NCBI GenBank assembly: GCA_964594635.1
Contig: CAZQMV010000005.1
Location: forward strand, 158,990 to 222,989
Origin: Berkiella sp964594635
Lineage (GTDB): Bacteria > Pseudomonadota > Gammaproteobacteria > Berkiellales > Berkiellaceae
DNA length: 64,000 bases
Reading direction: 5' to 3'
Both the position numbers and the translations under genes were made by a program. The notes under the pieces were generated by a model that did not search any database, had not been told where the DNA came from, and saw only the letters and a program-made list of their open reading frames with translations. Below, one piece after another: positions 1 to 7,399 of this stretch; position 1 is the stretch's first letter; every line of letters begins with the position of its first letter.

Positions 1-252
1 ATTCTCGCTATATCGCTGATACAACCCATTTAAGATCACGCCAAAAAACAAAGCAGTAATAGCCATATCTAAAAAGAGCGTGATAAAAAATGTCGTCGAG
101 ATTTGATCGGTTTGCGGTAAAAAATGTTCTAACGCAACTTGGCTTAACATCCATAATAATAAAAACGGTAACAAATCGACAAAAGTCTTCGACCATAAAT
201 GGGAAGCTCGTCGATAGGTGTTAAATAGGCTAGGAAATGTGTTTGTCATCAT
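1..252 (-). CDS. Multi-pass inner-membrane protein, N-terminal part (cut by window edge)
   Basis: The minus strand is open from an ATG-ATG pair at 252/249 to the window edge, giving 84 residues that start MMTNTFPSLFNTYRRASHLW. Two hydrophobic segments are visible: about residues 24-40 (FVDLLPFLLLWMLSQVA) and about 56-75 (TFFITLFLDMAITALFFGVI). The pattern of a short N-terminal arm followed by closely spaced membrane helices recalls YciC/UPF0259-type membrane proteins, but the fragment is too short to assign. A different frame over the same bases (8-196) also stays open; I prefer this one because its membrane-protein composition is coherent and it starts with tandem ATGs. Confidence 0.55.
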   Translation of the reverse strand, partial: MMTNTFPSLFNTYRRASHLWSKTFVDLLPFLLLWMLSQVALEHFLPQTDQISTTFFITLFLDMAITALFFGVILNGLYQRYSEN

Positions 253-328
253 GGTACTGCTTGTTTCTTTTTAGCGATTATAACATGATGTCAACTAACT
301 TAGTATTGAATAAATTAACAGCTGATCC

Positions 329-577
329 TTAAACAGCAAGCTTCTTAAGCGTCTCTACCACATGCCCTTCTAAAGGCTCTACTTGCTCGTCATCTAAGCT
401 ATTGTAGAGCGTCTCTAAGCTCTCTTTCAATGATTGCCAGGTCGGCATAAGAGAGGGGTTTTTGGCGAGCATTTGCACCATTTCTAGCGATTTATTCGCT
501 ATTTGTTCTGTGGATAAAGATTGACCATTTTCAATTAAATGCGTAAACGCTGAAATAATAATGGTTGGTGTCGACAT
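329..577 (-). CDS. Hypothetical 82-aa protein
   Basis: Small soluble, mostly helical, acidic protein with no family I recognise. It has no signal peptide, membrane segment or cysteine motif. The start is supported by a strong ribosome binding site (AAGGGG, about 6 bases before the ATG at 577). It lies between the left-edge membrane protein and glutaminase, all on minus, with 76 bp and 147 bp gaps, so it may be its own unit. Confidence 0.6.
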   Translation of the reverse strand: MSTPTIIISAFTHLIENGQSLSTEQIANKSLEMVQMLAKNPSLMPTWQSLKESLETLYNSLDDEQVEPLEGHVVETLKKLAV

Positions 578-701
578 GATTTCCCCTTTAAATAAAATAT
601 TTTTTAAGATGGGCGAATCATTACCTGTTCATCACAAATAAGCATGCAAATTACGATAAGTTGTTAACACAAGTCGACAAAGGGTAACTCATAATCACAA
701 C

Positions 702-725
702 GCATAAAATTCGAATGCGAAGAGT
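702..725. repeat. Tail-like fragment of the ptsP-type intergenic element
   Basis: Bases 702-725 match 39883-39906 at 23 of 24 positions, including an identical 17-base run at 709-725. In both places the sequence directly abuts a minus-strand stop codon (glsA here, ptsP there). The TGTAT/ATACA core hairpin of the full element is not found further downstream, so this looks like a decayed or truncated copy. Confidence 0.5.
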
Positions 726-1684
726 TAGGATTTTTGGCGCATGAATCCCCATGGCGCCGCAAAATGCCAATCAAGCTCTTGGGAAATATGCACTAATACT
801 TGTTGAGCACGAATACTGCCGCCTTTATCGTTTAAACGCGGGCTACAAATCGCGACTCCTCCTCGCCCTGTTGCCAGCGCTACAATCGCGCCAGAGACGC
901 CACTTTTAGCTGGCATGCCTGTCCTCACCAAGTTGATGCCCGATTCATCATACATGCCACACGTTGCCATAATCGCAACGACAGAATTGCTCGTTCTTTC
1001 AGAAATAACGCGTGTTCCATCGGGAGCTAACCCCCCATTGGCTAATAACATCGGTAAATAAGCTGACGATTTTGCATCATTTTCATAAGAGCACAAATAG
1101 AAATACGTTTCTAACGAATCTTCAACTGACAGTCCTAATTCTTGCTTACTCTTAAGTAAATACGCTATCGAGCGGTTTCTATCACCGGTTGCTCGTTCTG
1201 AAGCAAATACTTTGCCATTCACGGCAAGTGTTTGTCCAAATAGCTTGGCCGCCCAGTTATCTAACCATTGCGCGCGTTGTTGTGTATTACCAGGAATTCG
1301 ACTGCAAAGCGCAATGGCACCGGCATTCACCATTGGATTGACTGGAATTGCGCCATATCTATCGACTTGGGAAATGGAAGAAAAAGATTGTCCAGAAGGC
1401 TCAACATGGATCCAAGAAAACATTTTTTCTTCGCCAAATTCTTCCATTAAACCAATTAATGAAATCAGTTTAGCAACACTTTGCAAAGTAAAAACATGTG
1501 CTTGATCGCCGCTAAATAAAAGCGTGCCATCAACCAGTTGAATAGCAGCCGAGAGTTGATCAGGATCGACGTTGGCTAATTCTGGAATATAATCGGCAGG
1601 ATAACCTTCACTATTTTGACGAGCAGATAGCACTGCATCATCCAGGGTTTTTTGAATATATTCGAGATATTGCGCCCGCTCCAT
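725..1684 (-). CDS. glsA: Glutaminase
   Basis: Hydrolyses L-glutamine to glutamate and ammonia in the cytoplasm; serine-dependent beta-lactamase-like fold. The 319-residue length fits the family (about 308-330). Family landmarks are the Ser-x-x-Lys catalytic pair at S69/K72 (QSVAKL), the NPMVNAGAI block near residue 115, the CGMYDESG block and the PAKSGVSG block near the C terminus. The start at 1684 has an AAAGG about 10 bases upstream. In an intracellular bacterium glutaminase can serve carbon/nitrogen supply or acid resistance; that role is inference. A repeat remnant follows the stop codon. Confidence 0.93.
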   Translation of the reverse strand: MERAQYLEYIQKTLDDAVLSARQNSEGYPADYIPELANVDPDQLSAAIQLVDGTLLFSGDQAHVFTLQSVAKLISLIGLMEEFGEEKMFSWIHVEPSGQSFSSISQVDRYGAIPVNPMVNAGAIALCSRIPGNTQQRAQWLDNWAAKLFGQTLAVNGKVFASERATGDRNRSIAYLLKSKQELGLSVEDSLETYFYLCSYENDAKSSAYLPMLLANGGLAPDGTRVISERTSNSVVAIMATCGMYDESGINLVRTGMPAKSGVSGAIVALATGRGGVAICSPRLNDKGGSIRAQQVLVHISQELDWHFAAPWGFMRQKS

Positions 1685-1761
1685 GAATGGAACACCTTTT
1701 AGATCATGAATTCTTTTAAAGGTTAGTCTATTTAGCGAGTGAAAACTAAAAGTACTGTATA

Positions 1762-2466
1762 TTATTCCGGTTCTAACTCTGCTCTTTTAGGTAATGACCA
1801 ATCAATTGGAGTTTGTCCAGTTTTGATGAGGAATTCATTTATTTTGGAAAAGGGGCGACTGCCTAAAAAACCGCGGTAAGCAGATAATGGCGAAGGATGG
1901 ACACATTTAATCACAAGATGCTTTTTCTCATCAATCACGCTGCCTTTACGCTGCGCATAACTGCCCCACAACACAAAAACAATCGAACGGTTTTGGTCAT
2001 TTAAAATTTTAATCACTTTGTCAGTAAATGTTTCCCAGCCTTTGCCTTGATGGGATGCCGCTTTTCCTTGCTCTACCGTTAACACGGCATTTAGCAATAA
2101 TACGCCTTGTTTTGCCCACGGAATTAAACATCCATGATCCGGCGTTTGAATTTTTAAATCTGCTTTTAACTCTTGATAAATGTTCACAAGCGAAGGAGGA
2201 ATAGCCACTTTAGGTAGCACTGAAAAACATAAACCATGTGCTTGTCCCAAACCATGGTAGGGGTCTTGCCCTAGAATAACGACTTTGACTTTATCAATCG
2301 GCGTATAATTGAAAGCGCTAAAAACATCTTTGCTTTTAGGAAAAATGACTTTTTTAGCATCTTTTTCTTTGCGTAAAAAACCTTTTAACGATTGCATGTA
2401 AGATTGCTCAAATTCACCTCCTAAAGCATTTTGCCAAGAAGATTCCATACAAGCTGAGTTAGTCAT
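1762..2466 (-). CDS. ung: Uracil-DNA glycosylase
   Basis: Removes uracil from DNA, the first step of base-excision repair. Family 1 motifs are complete: the water-activating GQDPYHG and the HPSPLSAYRGFLG loop with the catalytic histidine; numbered from an upstream in-frame GTG at 2481 these are D73 and H195 (5 less from the start used here). I chose the ATG at 2466 because GGAC lies about 9 bases before it; the GTG would add five residues without a ribosome binding site. It follows the patatin gene after about 40 bp on the same strand and may be co-transcribed. Confidence 0.94.
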   Translation of the reverse strand: MTNSACMESSWQNALGGEFEQSYMQSLKGFLRKEKDAKKVIFPKSKDVFSAFNYTPIDKVKVVILGQDPYHGLGQAHGLCFSVLPKVAIPPSLVNIYQELKADLKIQTPDHGCLIPWAKQGVLLLNAVLTVEQGKAASHQGKGWETFTDKVIKILNDQNRSIVFVLWGSYAQRKGSVIDEKKHLVIKCVHPSPLSAYRGFLGSRPFSKINEFLIKTGQTPIDWSLPKRAELEPE

Positions 2467-2508
2467 AATAAATACGTCCACTTTAGTGACTATCGAGAAT
2501 TGGCTCTA

Positions 2509-3750
2509 TTATACCAAAGGTCGATATTTTCGCACTAGCAATGGATCGAATTTTTCCTGTGGAAGTGACAGGCTTTGTCTTCTTAAAGTCTCAAATGAAG
2601 GTAATAGGTTTGGCTGATTGGTGTTATCAGGTAAATTTTTCACAAGATGTCTTGCAAAACGCCGCACACCAATACGACCAGCCTCATCAAGGGCTGCTTG
2701 CTCATCAACCGTTGCATTAAAATTAAGGGGATTGTGATTCACCGTGATTGGCACTGTGCGCTCTTTAGCGCTTGCTGCTAAGCACAGCGGATCTTGAGAA
2801 AACAATAAAATAATCAATCCACGCATATAGTTCCAAAATGAAATGAGACTGTTTTGATTCGGATCACTTCTGCCATTTTTATTAATAATAATAAAACCTA
2901 GCTGCTCACTTAAGGGAACCATCGGGGAACTACCCACTCCAAAAGCATAATTCTTTGCTAAACCACCGTCGGTGTACGCCTCCAGCTCTCCCTTTTCATT
3001 CTCAACCCACTGTGGTGGAAAAATAAGTGGAATGCTACAAGCTAATCCAACTGCTTTTGCCACTTTAATATCTGGGGTCTGAATGTGGGAAAAAATGGCC
3101 GCTCTTTGTTTGGAAACATTCGCTGTCATCACACGAAACTCTTTACGATAACCAGCTTTATACAATTCAAGAAACGTGGGATCATCTAAACCGGTATACT
3201 CTTTGATCATTTTTTTAAAATAATTAGGCATGGCATCTCCCTGACACCACCCCCAACGTGTGAAAAAATTCACTGCAGAATAGATATTCCAATCTTGAAA
3301 AGAATCAGTGGGCATATCGTTTAGTACTTGACACATACGATTAGCTGGAACGCCGATGGTAATACCCAAGCCAACGATTGAACCAACCGATGACGCACAA
3401 ACGACTTTGACCTTTTTAAGATCTAAACCAAATTCAGTTGCTTCGTTAATGGCGCTCGGTAAGGCACGCCCGGCTCCTCCACCACCTGCAATAAAAATTT
3501 CAGTCACATCTTTGAGTAGCGATCGCATTGCACCAACAGGTTTGGGTAAAGCGCCCTTTTTATGTTCATCTTGATATTCCCATTCATTGCTTAAAAACTC
3601 TTTTTCTCGCTCAGATAGAGAATGGCGCGTAGAATCATTGGCGCGCGCTCTCGCAAGTAAAAGCGACACGGGTTGATGTTGACTTGGATCAATGACGCGT
3701 TTTTTGTAGCGTGCAAGTAGCACCGGAATGGGAGTCACATTATTTGCCAT
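2509..3750 (-). CDS. Patatin-like phospholipase
   Basis: Predicted lipid acyl hydrolase with a Ser-Asp dyad. Visible motifs are the glycine-rich oxyanion loop (AGGGGAGRAL, residues 88-97), a nucleophile elbow A119-S-S121-V-G123 and the DGG motif at D261-G-G. The usual elbow is G-x-S-x-G; here the first Gly is Ala, a mild deviation that need not abolish activity. About 80 residues precede the domain and about 90 follow it. There is no signal peptide, so it is cytosolic or secreted by a non-Sec route; such proteins serve as effectors in Legionella relatives, but nothing here proves secretion. The start at 3750 has a GAGAGG ribosome binding site. Confidence 0.85.
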   Translation of the reverse strand: MANNVTPIPVLLARYKKRVIDPSQHQPVSLLLARARANDSTRHSLSEREKEFLSNEWEYQDEHKKGALPKPVGAMRSLLKDVTEIFIAGGGGAGRALPSAINEATEFGLDLKKVKVVCASSVGSIVGLGITIGVPANRMCQVLNDMPTDSFQDWNIYSAVNFFTRWGWCQGDAMPNYFKKMIKEYTGLDDPTFLELYKAGYRKEFRVMTANVSKQRAAIFSHIQTPDIKVAKAVGLACSIPLIFPPQWVENEKGELEAYTDGGLAKNYAFGVGSSPMVPLSEQLGFIIINKNGRSDPNQNSLISFWNYMRGLIILLFSQDPLCLAASAKERTVPITVNHNPLNFNATVDEQAALDEAGRIGVRRFARHLVKNLPDNTNQPNLLPSFETLRRQSLSLPQEKFDPLLVRKYRPLV

Positions 3751-3877
3751 GAGAACCTCTCCATTTTCTTGATAAGATTACTGCAAGTTGCATGATGACA
3801 ATTGTTCAGCACTGGCGATGATCTTTGCTTTAAGTATAATCTCACTTTTAGAAAAATGTTGGCGCCAAAGTACATTA

Positions 3878-4570
3878 ATGAAAATTTTACCTCCAGATTC
3901 TGAGAAAGAATTAATGGACCGCGTTTATTCATTGGCGGGGAAAACACTGACTGAACTTTCAAGTGAGTGGAAGCAGACTCTGCCAGATTCACTCATACAT
4001 GCCAAGGGGTGGATCGGTCAATTACTTGAAAAAGCACTGGGTGCAAACGCATGCAACCTCGATCAACCCGATTTTATTGATTTAGGTATAGAACTCAAAA
4101 CATTGCCTGTCTATGCTAATGGCCAACCTGCTGAATCAACTTTTGTTTGCAGTGTTCCCATTCCAAGTCCTAAAGAGCATTGGTTAGAGTCGCGGGTCTA
4201 TCGTAAACTTGCCCGAGTATTATGGATACCCATTGAAGTGCTAAGCGATCGCAGCTTACCGTTACGTCGAGTGGGGATGCCTTTTTTGTGGTCACCTTCC
4301 CCTCTTATTGCTGAAAAATTACACCAAGATTGGGAAGAGTTAATGGAAATGATGGCGCTTGGGCAATTTGAGAACTTGGATGCTCACAAAGGAGAATATC
4401 TCCAAATTAGACCAAAGGCACCAAACTCAAAAACTTTCATTAAAGTGATCTCGCACCATGGCGAAACCCTTTCTATTGTTCCTAAAGGATTTTATCTTCG
4501 AACAGAGCTCACCAAACGTATCATTAGTGAATATTACCTTCTTGGCACTGCTGGCATCGGTCTAAAGTAA
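3878..4570 (+). CDS. mutH: DNA mismatch repair endonuclease MutH
   Basis: Nicks the unmethylated strand at hemimethylated GATC during methyl-directed mismatch repair. The 230 residues match the family length. The catalytic D-x6-E-x-K triad is D65, E72 and K74 (QPDFIDLGIELK), and the C-terminal blocks RRVGMPFLWSP, DWEELMEMMALGQ and GEYLQIRPKA are typical. The frame is open from 3788, but the first 30 residues have no family counterpart, so I start at the ATG at 3878; its ribosome binding site is weak. The presence of MutH implies a Dam-type GATC methylase elsewhere. The 3' end overlaps the convergent gene downstream by 37 bp. Confidence 0.92.
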   Translation: MKILPPDSEKELMDRVYSLAGKTLTELSSEWKQTLPDSLIHAKGWIGQLLEKALGANACNLDQPDFIDLGIELKTLPVYANGQPAESTFVCSVPIPSPKEHWLESRVYRKLARVLWIPIEVLSDRSLPLRRVGMPFLWSPSPLIAEKLHQDWEELMEMMALGQFENLDAHKGEYLQIRPKAPNSKTFIKVISHHGETLSIVPKGFYLRTELTKRIISEYYLLGTAGIGLK

Positions 4571-5379
4571 TCGCGATTATCATAAAACGTAGGATCTCCA
4601 TTTTGCGGATGCCATTTTGGCCAACCCAACAATGGAAAAGGGTGAAGCGCTTTAGGATCATCTGGAAAATCAGCGTGTAAGATCCATGCAGCGATTTTTT
4701 CATCGATAAACTGTAATCGTTCTTGCATCGATTGTTCAAAAAAATCAGGTGTGACTTGTAAAAAAACAGCTTTACCTGTCATCCCAATATAAGGCTTATC
4801 GGCTTTCTCAAATAATCCATGCCCAAAGATCAAAGGCCATGCATGTCTCTTAATTTCAGGGGTTTCAACAAAAAGTTTTTTCCAGGAAAAGGTTTTCACA
4901 TCATTAAATAATGCTGGCTTATCACTACAAAAAACCATACCACACTCATCAAAGTGGGCAAGTAAATTTTGTCTTTTTGTTCTTACATTCTTGTGAGGTT
5001 TATCTGTATTTTCTTGATAACTTCTTTGAATAATGGCCCATTTTGTTTTTGGATATAAAACCCAAGTCACATTATTAAAAAAATCGTGCCAATTATTTAT
5101 TCTCGTACAGACATTTTTTCGCAAATAAACATCTTGCTCATAATTTGCATTTGGCGACTGAGGGATAAATGAAACATGATAGTTAGAAGGTAAATGATTC
5201 ACCCTCGCAGATTGAGCAAACCATGCATTGTAATCGTTGATATCAGGCCATTTTTTTTGAAACTGCCATTCATATTGTTGCCACCATGGCACAAGACTCT
5301 CATAACCTAAAAAATCTTTATAAAAGGATGGATTCCAAATATCTTTTTTGTCGATTAGCACGTTGTACATTGGGATCAT
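4534..5379 (-). CDS. DUF3025-family protein
   Basis: 281-residue soluble protein that resembles the DUF3025 family, whose function is not known. The characteristic central region runs about residues 95-150 (WHDFFNNVTWVLYPKTKWAI, then RTKRQNLLAHFDECGMVF), with tryptophan-rich segments at both ends. It overlaps the end of the upstream cyclotransferase-like gene by 62 bp and the convergent mutH by 37 bp. In-frame starts at 5370 or 5361 would shorten the first overlap only slightly. The long overlap suggests translational coupling with the upstream gene. Confidence 0.75.
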   Translation of the reverse strand: MIPMYNVLIDKKDIWNPSFYKDFLGYESLVPWWQQYEWQFQKKWPDINDYNAWFAQSARVNHLPSNYHVSFIPQSPNANYEQDVYLRKNVCTRINNWHDFFNNVTWVLYPKTKWAIIQRSYQENTDKPHKNVRTKRQNLLAHFDECGMVFCSDKPALFNDVKTFSWKKLFVETPEIKRHAWPLIFGHGLFEKADKPYIGMTGKAVFLQVTPDFFEQSMQERLQFIDEKIAAWILHADFPDDPKALHPFPLLGWPKWHPQNGDPTFYDNRDYFRPMPAVPRR

Positions 5380-5839
5380 AAGTTACAGCATATTGTTCAA
5401 GGTGGTGGATATATTCTGATGGCAAATTGTGTTCTCTTGCACCACTTAATACCATTTCTTTGTACCAGTGATAAGGGACTAAATCTTCAAAAATGTTCTC
5501 TTTATGGGCAATATAAGTAAAAGCAAACAAACCATTATCAAAGGAGCTTTCAACAGGAAAAACCTTAAGCGTGACATCTTGGCTACCACACCCTAAGCTT
5601 TGATCTTTGTCCAAAAGATATCTATCCCGCTGCTTGATCTCATAGACAACACCATAGACTTCACAGTTAGGATCTTTGACTGGAATGATATTACATTTAC
5701 CCGAAGGATCATCATGTCCGCGGTTATGAAAAAATAATTTATAGCCCATTACTTTGGCGACACCCAAACAAGTGGCTTCGGGTACTACCTTTTGTAACCT
5801 GGCAGAAAACATCATTTCGCCATAAGCAAAATATTTCAT
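5318..5839 (-). CDS. Gamma-glutamylcyclotransferase-like protein, degenerate active site
   Basis: Belongs by pattern to the GGCT/AIG2 fold: an N-terminal YFAYGE strand-loop, the NRGHDDPSGKCNIIP segment and VYGVVYEI. In active members the first loop reads YGSNM and a catalytic Glu sits in an LxxxEG motif. Here the loop is YGEMM and the aligned Glu is Gln80 (LLDKDQSLG). Loss of that Glu abolishes activity in characterised GGCTs as I recall, so this protein may bind a ligand without cyclising it or have another chemistry. The start at 5839 has GGAAGG upstream. It is coupled to the DUF3025 gene by a 62-bp overlap. Confidence 0.75.
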   Translation of the reverse strand: MKYFAYGEMMFSARLQKVVPEATCLGVAKVMGYKLFFHNRGHDDPSGKCNIIPVKDPNCEVYGVVYEIKQRDRYLLDKDQSLGCGSQDVTLKVFPVESSFDNGLFAFTYIAHKENIFEDLVPYHWYKEMVLSGAREHNLPSEYIHHLEQYAVTYDPNVQRANRQKRYLESILL

Positions 5840-5949
5840 TTGGAACCTTCCTTGGAACCATCATGGATGCTTTTCATAAGTGTATACCTAAGTTCGTGCT
5901 CTGCAAAACGAGAGACCTATCTTAACTCATTTAACTTAGTAAATTAAAT

Positions 5950-7263
5950 TTAAAGATGGGTCGTTGTCGGTCGACAAAACGTCTCCTTGATAAAAGGAAG
6001 CATGGTAAAAGCAATGACGAGGCATACCGGCAGAAATAGCAGTGCTTCATTATACATTGACAAGCTGTAGACGGGGCTTCCATCTGCAAGCACTTGTCCT
6101 GTCCATTGTTTATCTAATAATTTACCCACAACAGGCTGCGCGAGTGCTCCGCTTGCGTTATTCAGCGTATTAATAAAACCAATGGCAGTACCAGTTAAAA
6201 TCGGGATGTTAATTTCACGCACAATGGAAAAAGCGAGAATAAAACCACTCGAAAAAGCACCCAATAAAAACATCAGGATCTTCATCTGGCCAATGGAGAC
6301 TGGCGCATAGAGTATCGTCGTCATCACAATAAACGTAGAAATGGCAGCAAATCCCATGGGAGATTTACGACGAGAGATCCAATCAGAAATAAATCCATAC
6401 AATGGACCACCAATCGCCCAGCCATAAAAAATCATGGAAACCATGCCACCAGCCACATCTTTTTCAATTTGGAAGCGTTCAACAAAGTAAGGAACACCCC
6501 ATAATTGACCAAAGCCCGTCGTTGGCACAAACATCAATCCTGCATATAGAGAAGCTACCCAAACTTGCGGGATTTTCATGACTTGAATTAAGCCTTTAAA
6601 AACTGAAACTTTGGGATAATGAGCAGGCTGATGATCGGATATGAGGTTTTTAAATGGTTGATCTGACACGATTATCCAAATAACAATACTTAAAATACCT
6701 CCTAATACCGCACCGTATAAAATGGTATTTCGCCAACCTACCAAGAGGACTAATTTGACTAAATGCTCTTGGCCAAATACGCCGCCCATCATCCCAACAG
6801 CAACCATAATGCCCGTTAATAAGGCAAAGCGATTGACAGGAAACCAAAGCGAAGCCAGCTTTAAACAGCCCACAACAGCAAAAGAGCCACCAATCCCCAT
6901 GACAAAACGCCCAAAGGATGCAACCCACAACACTTCAGCAAAAGCGAATATTAAGCAACCCACTGTGCAACAGGCCGCCGCAAGCGTCAGCAAAATGCGT
7001 GGACCAAAGCGATCCATCAGCAGTCCTACCGGGATCTGCATTAGCGCATAAGCATAATAATAAAATGCGGATAGATTCCCTAACTGTTCTGCGGAAGTCT
7101 TAAACGTTAATGTCAGATCATCCGTCATCACGCTTGGAGAAACGAGCAACATCAATTCATAAAAATAAAAGATTGCTGCTAATCCCCATACCAGCGCCGC
7201 ACGAATAGCGGAGCGTTGGGAAAAATCTGCTTCGCGAAGATACCCCATTGGAATTGTACTCAT
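5950..7263 (-). CDS. MFS transporter, Pht-like
   Basis: 437-residue major facilitator with about 12 membrane segments. The loop 2-3 signature is clear (GLLMDRFGPR, about residues 80-89). The N terminus (FYFYELMLLVSPSVM, then LGNLSAFYYYAYALMQIPVG) resembles the phagosomal transporter (Pht) group of Legionella and Coxiella, which import amino acids or nucleosides in the host vacuole. The substrate here cannot be told from sequence. The ATG at 7263 has GAAGG about 10 bases upstream. A perfect 10-bp inverted repeat lies 30 bp upstream of the start and may be an operator. Confidence 0.87.
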   Translation of the reverse strand: MSTIPMGYLREADFSQRSAIRAALVWGLAAIFYFYELMLLVSPSVMTDDLTLTFKTSAEQLGNLSAFYYYAYALMQIPVGLLMDRFGPRILLTLAAACCTVGCLIFAFAEVLWVASFGRFVMGIGGSFAVVGCLKLASLWFPVNRFALLTGIMVAVGMMGGVFGQEHLVKLVLLVGWRNTILYGAVLGGILSIVIWIIVSDQPFKNLISDHQPAHYPKVSVFKGLIQVMKIPQVWVASLYAGLMFVPTTGFGQLWGVPYFVERFQIEKDVAGGMVSMIFYGWAIGGPLYGFISDWISRRKSPMGFAAISTFIVMTTILYAPVSIGQMKILMFLLGAFSSGFILAFSIVREINIPILTGTAIGFINTLNNASGALAQPVVGKLLDKQWTGQVLADGSPVYSLSMYNEALLFLPVCLVIAFTMLPFIKETFCRPTTTHL

Positions 7264-7292
7264 TGAACGTAGCCTTCCGTCGTTAATCTCTC

Positions 7293-7330
7293 TTAATGTG
7301 GCTCTAAGCTCCTGCTATACGCCACATTAA
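7293..7330. promoter_or_regulatory. Perfect 10-bp inverted repeat upstream of MFS gene (candidate operator)
   Basis: TTAATGTGGC at 7293-7302 is repeated inverted as GCCACATTAA at 7321-7330 with 18 bases between. No T-run follows on either strand, which argues against an intrinsic terminator for the Sel1 gene upstream. Position 30-67 bp before the MFS start codon suits a regulator binding site or a 5'-UTR hairpin. Confidence 0.4.
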
Positions 7331-7399
7331 TTCGAGCATAAATACTTGCCCTTCCTTGGATTAACTTACGAACTTACATTCCATTAATTTCGTTATCAT

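Noticed and set aside
8..196. 62-aa minus-strand ORF at the left edge
   Set aside because: Lies in a different frame from the better membrane-protein reading 1-252, has odd composition and no ribosome binding site.
3735..3992. 85-aa minus-strand ORF between the patatin gene and mutH
   Set aside because: Mostly antisense to mutH and its upstream region, no family similarity, and it overlaps the patatin start.
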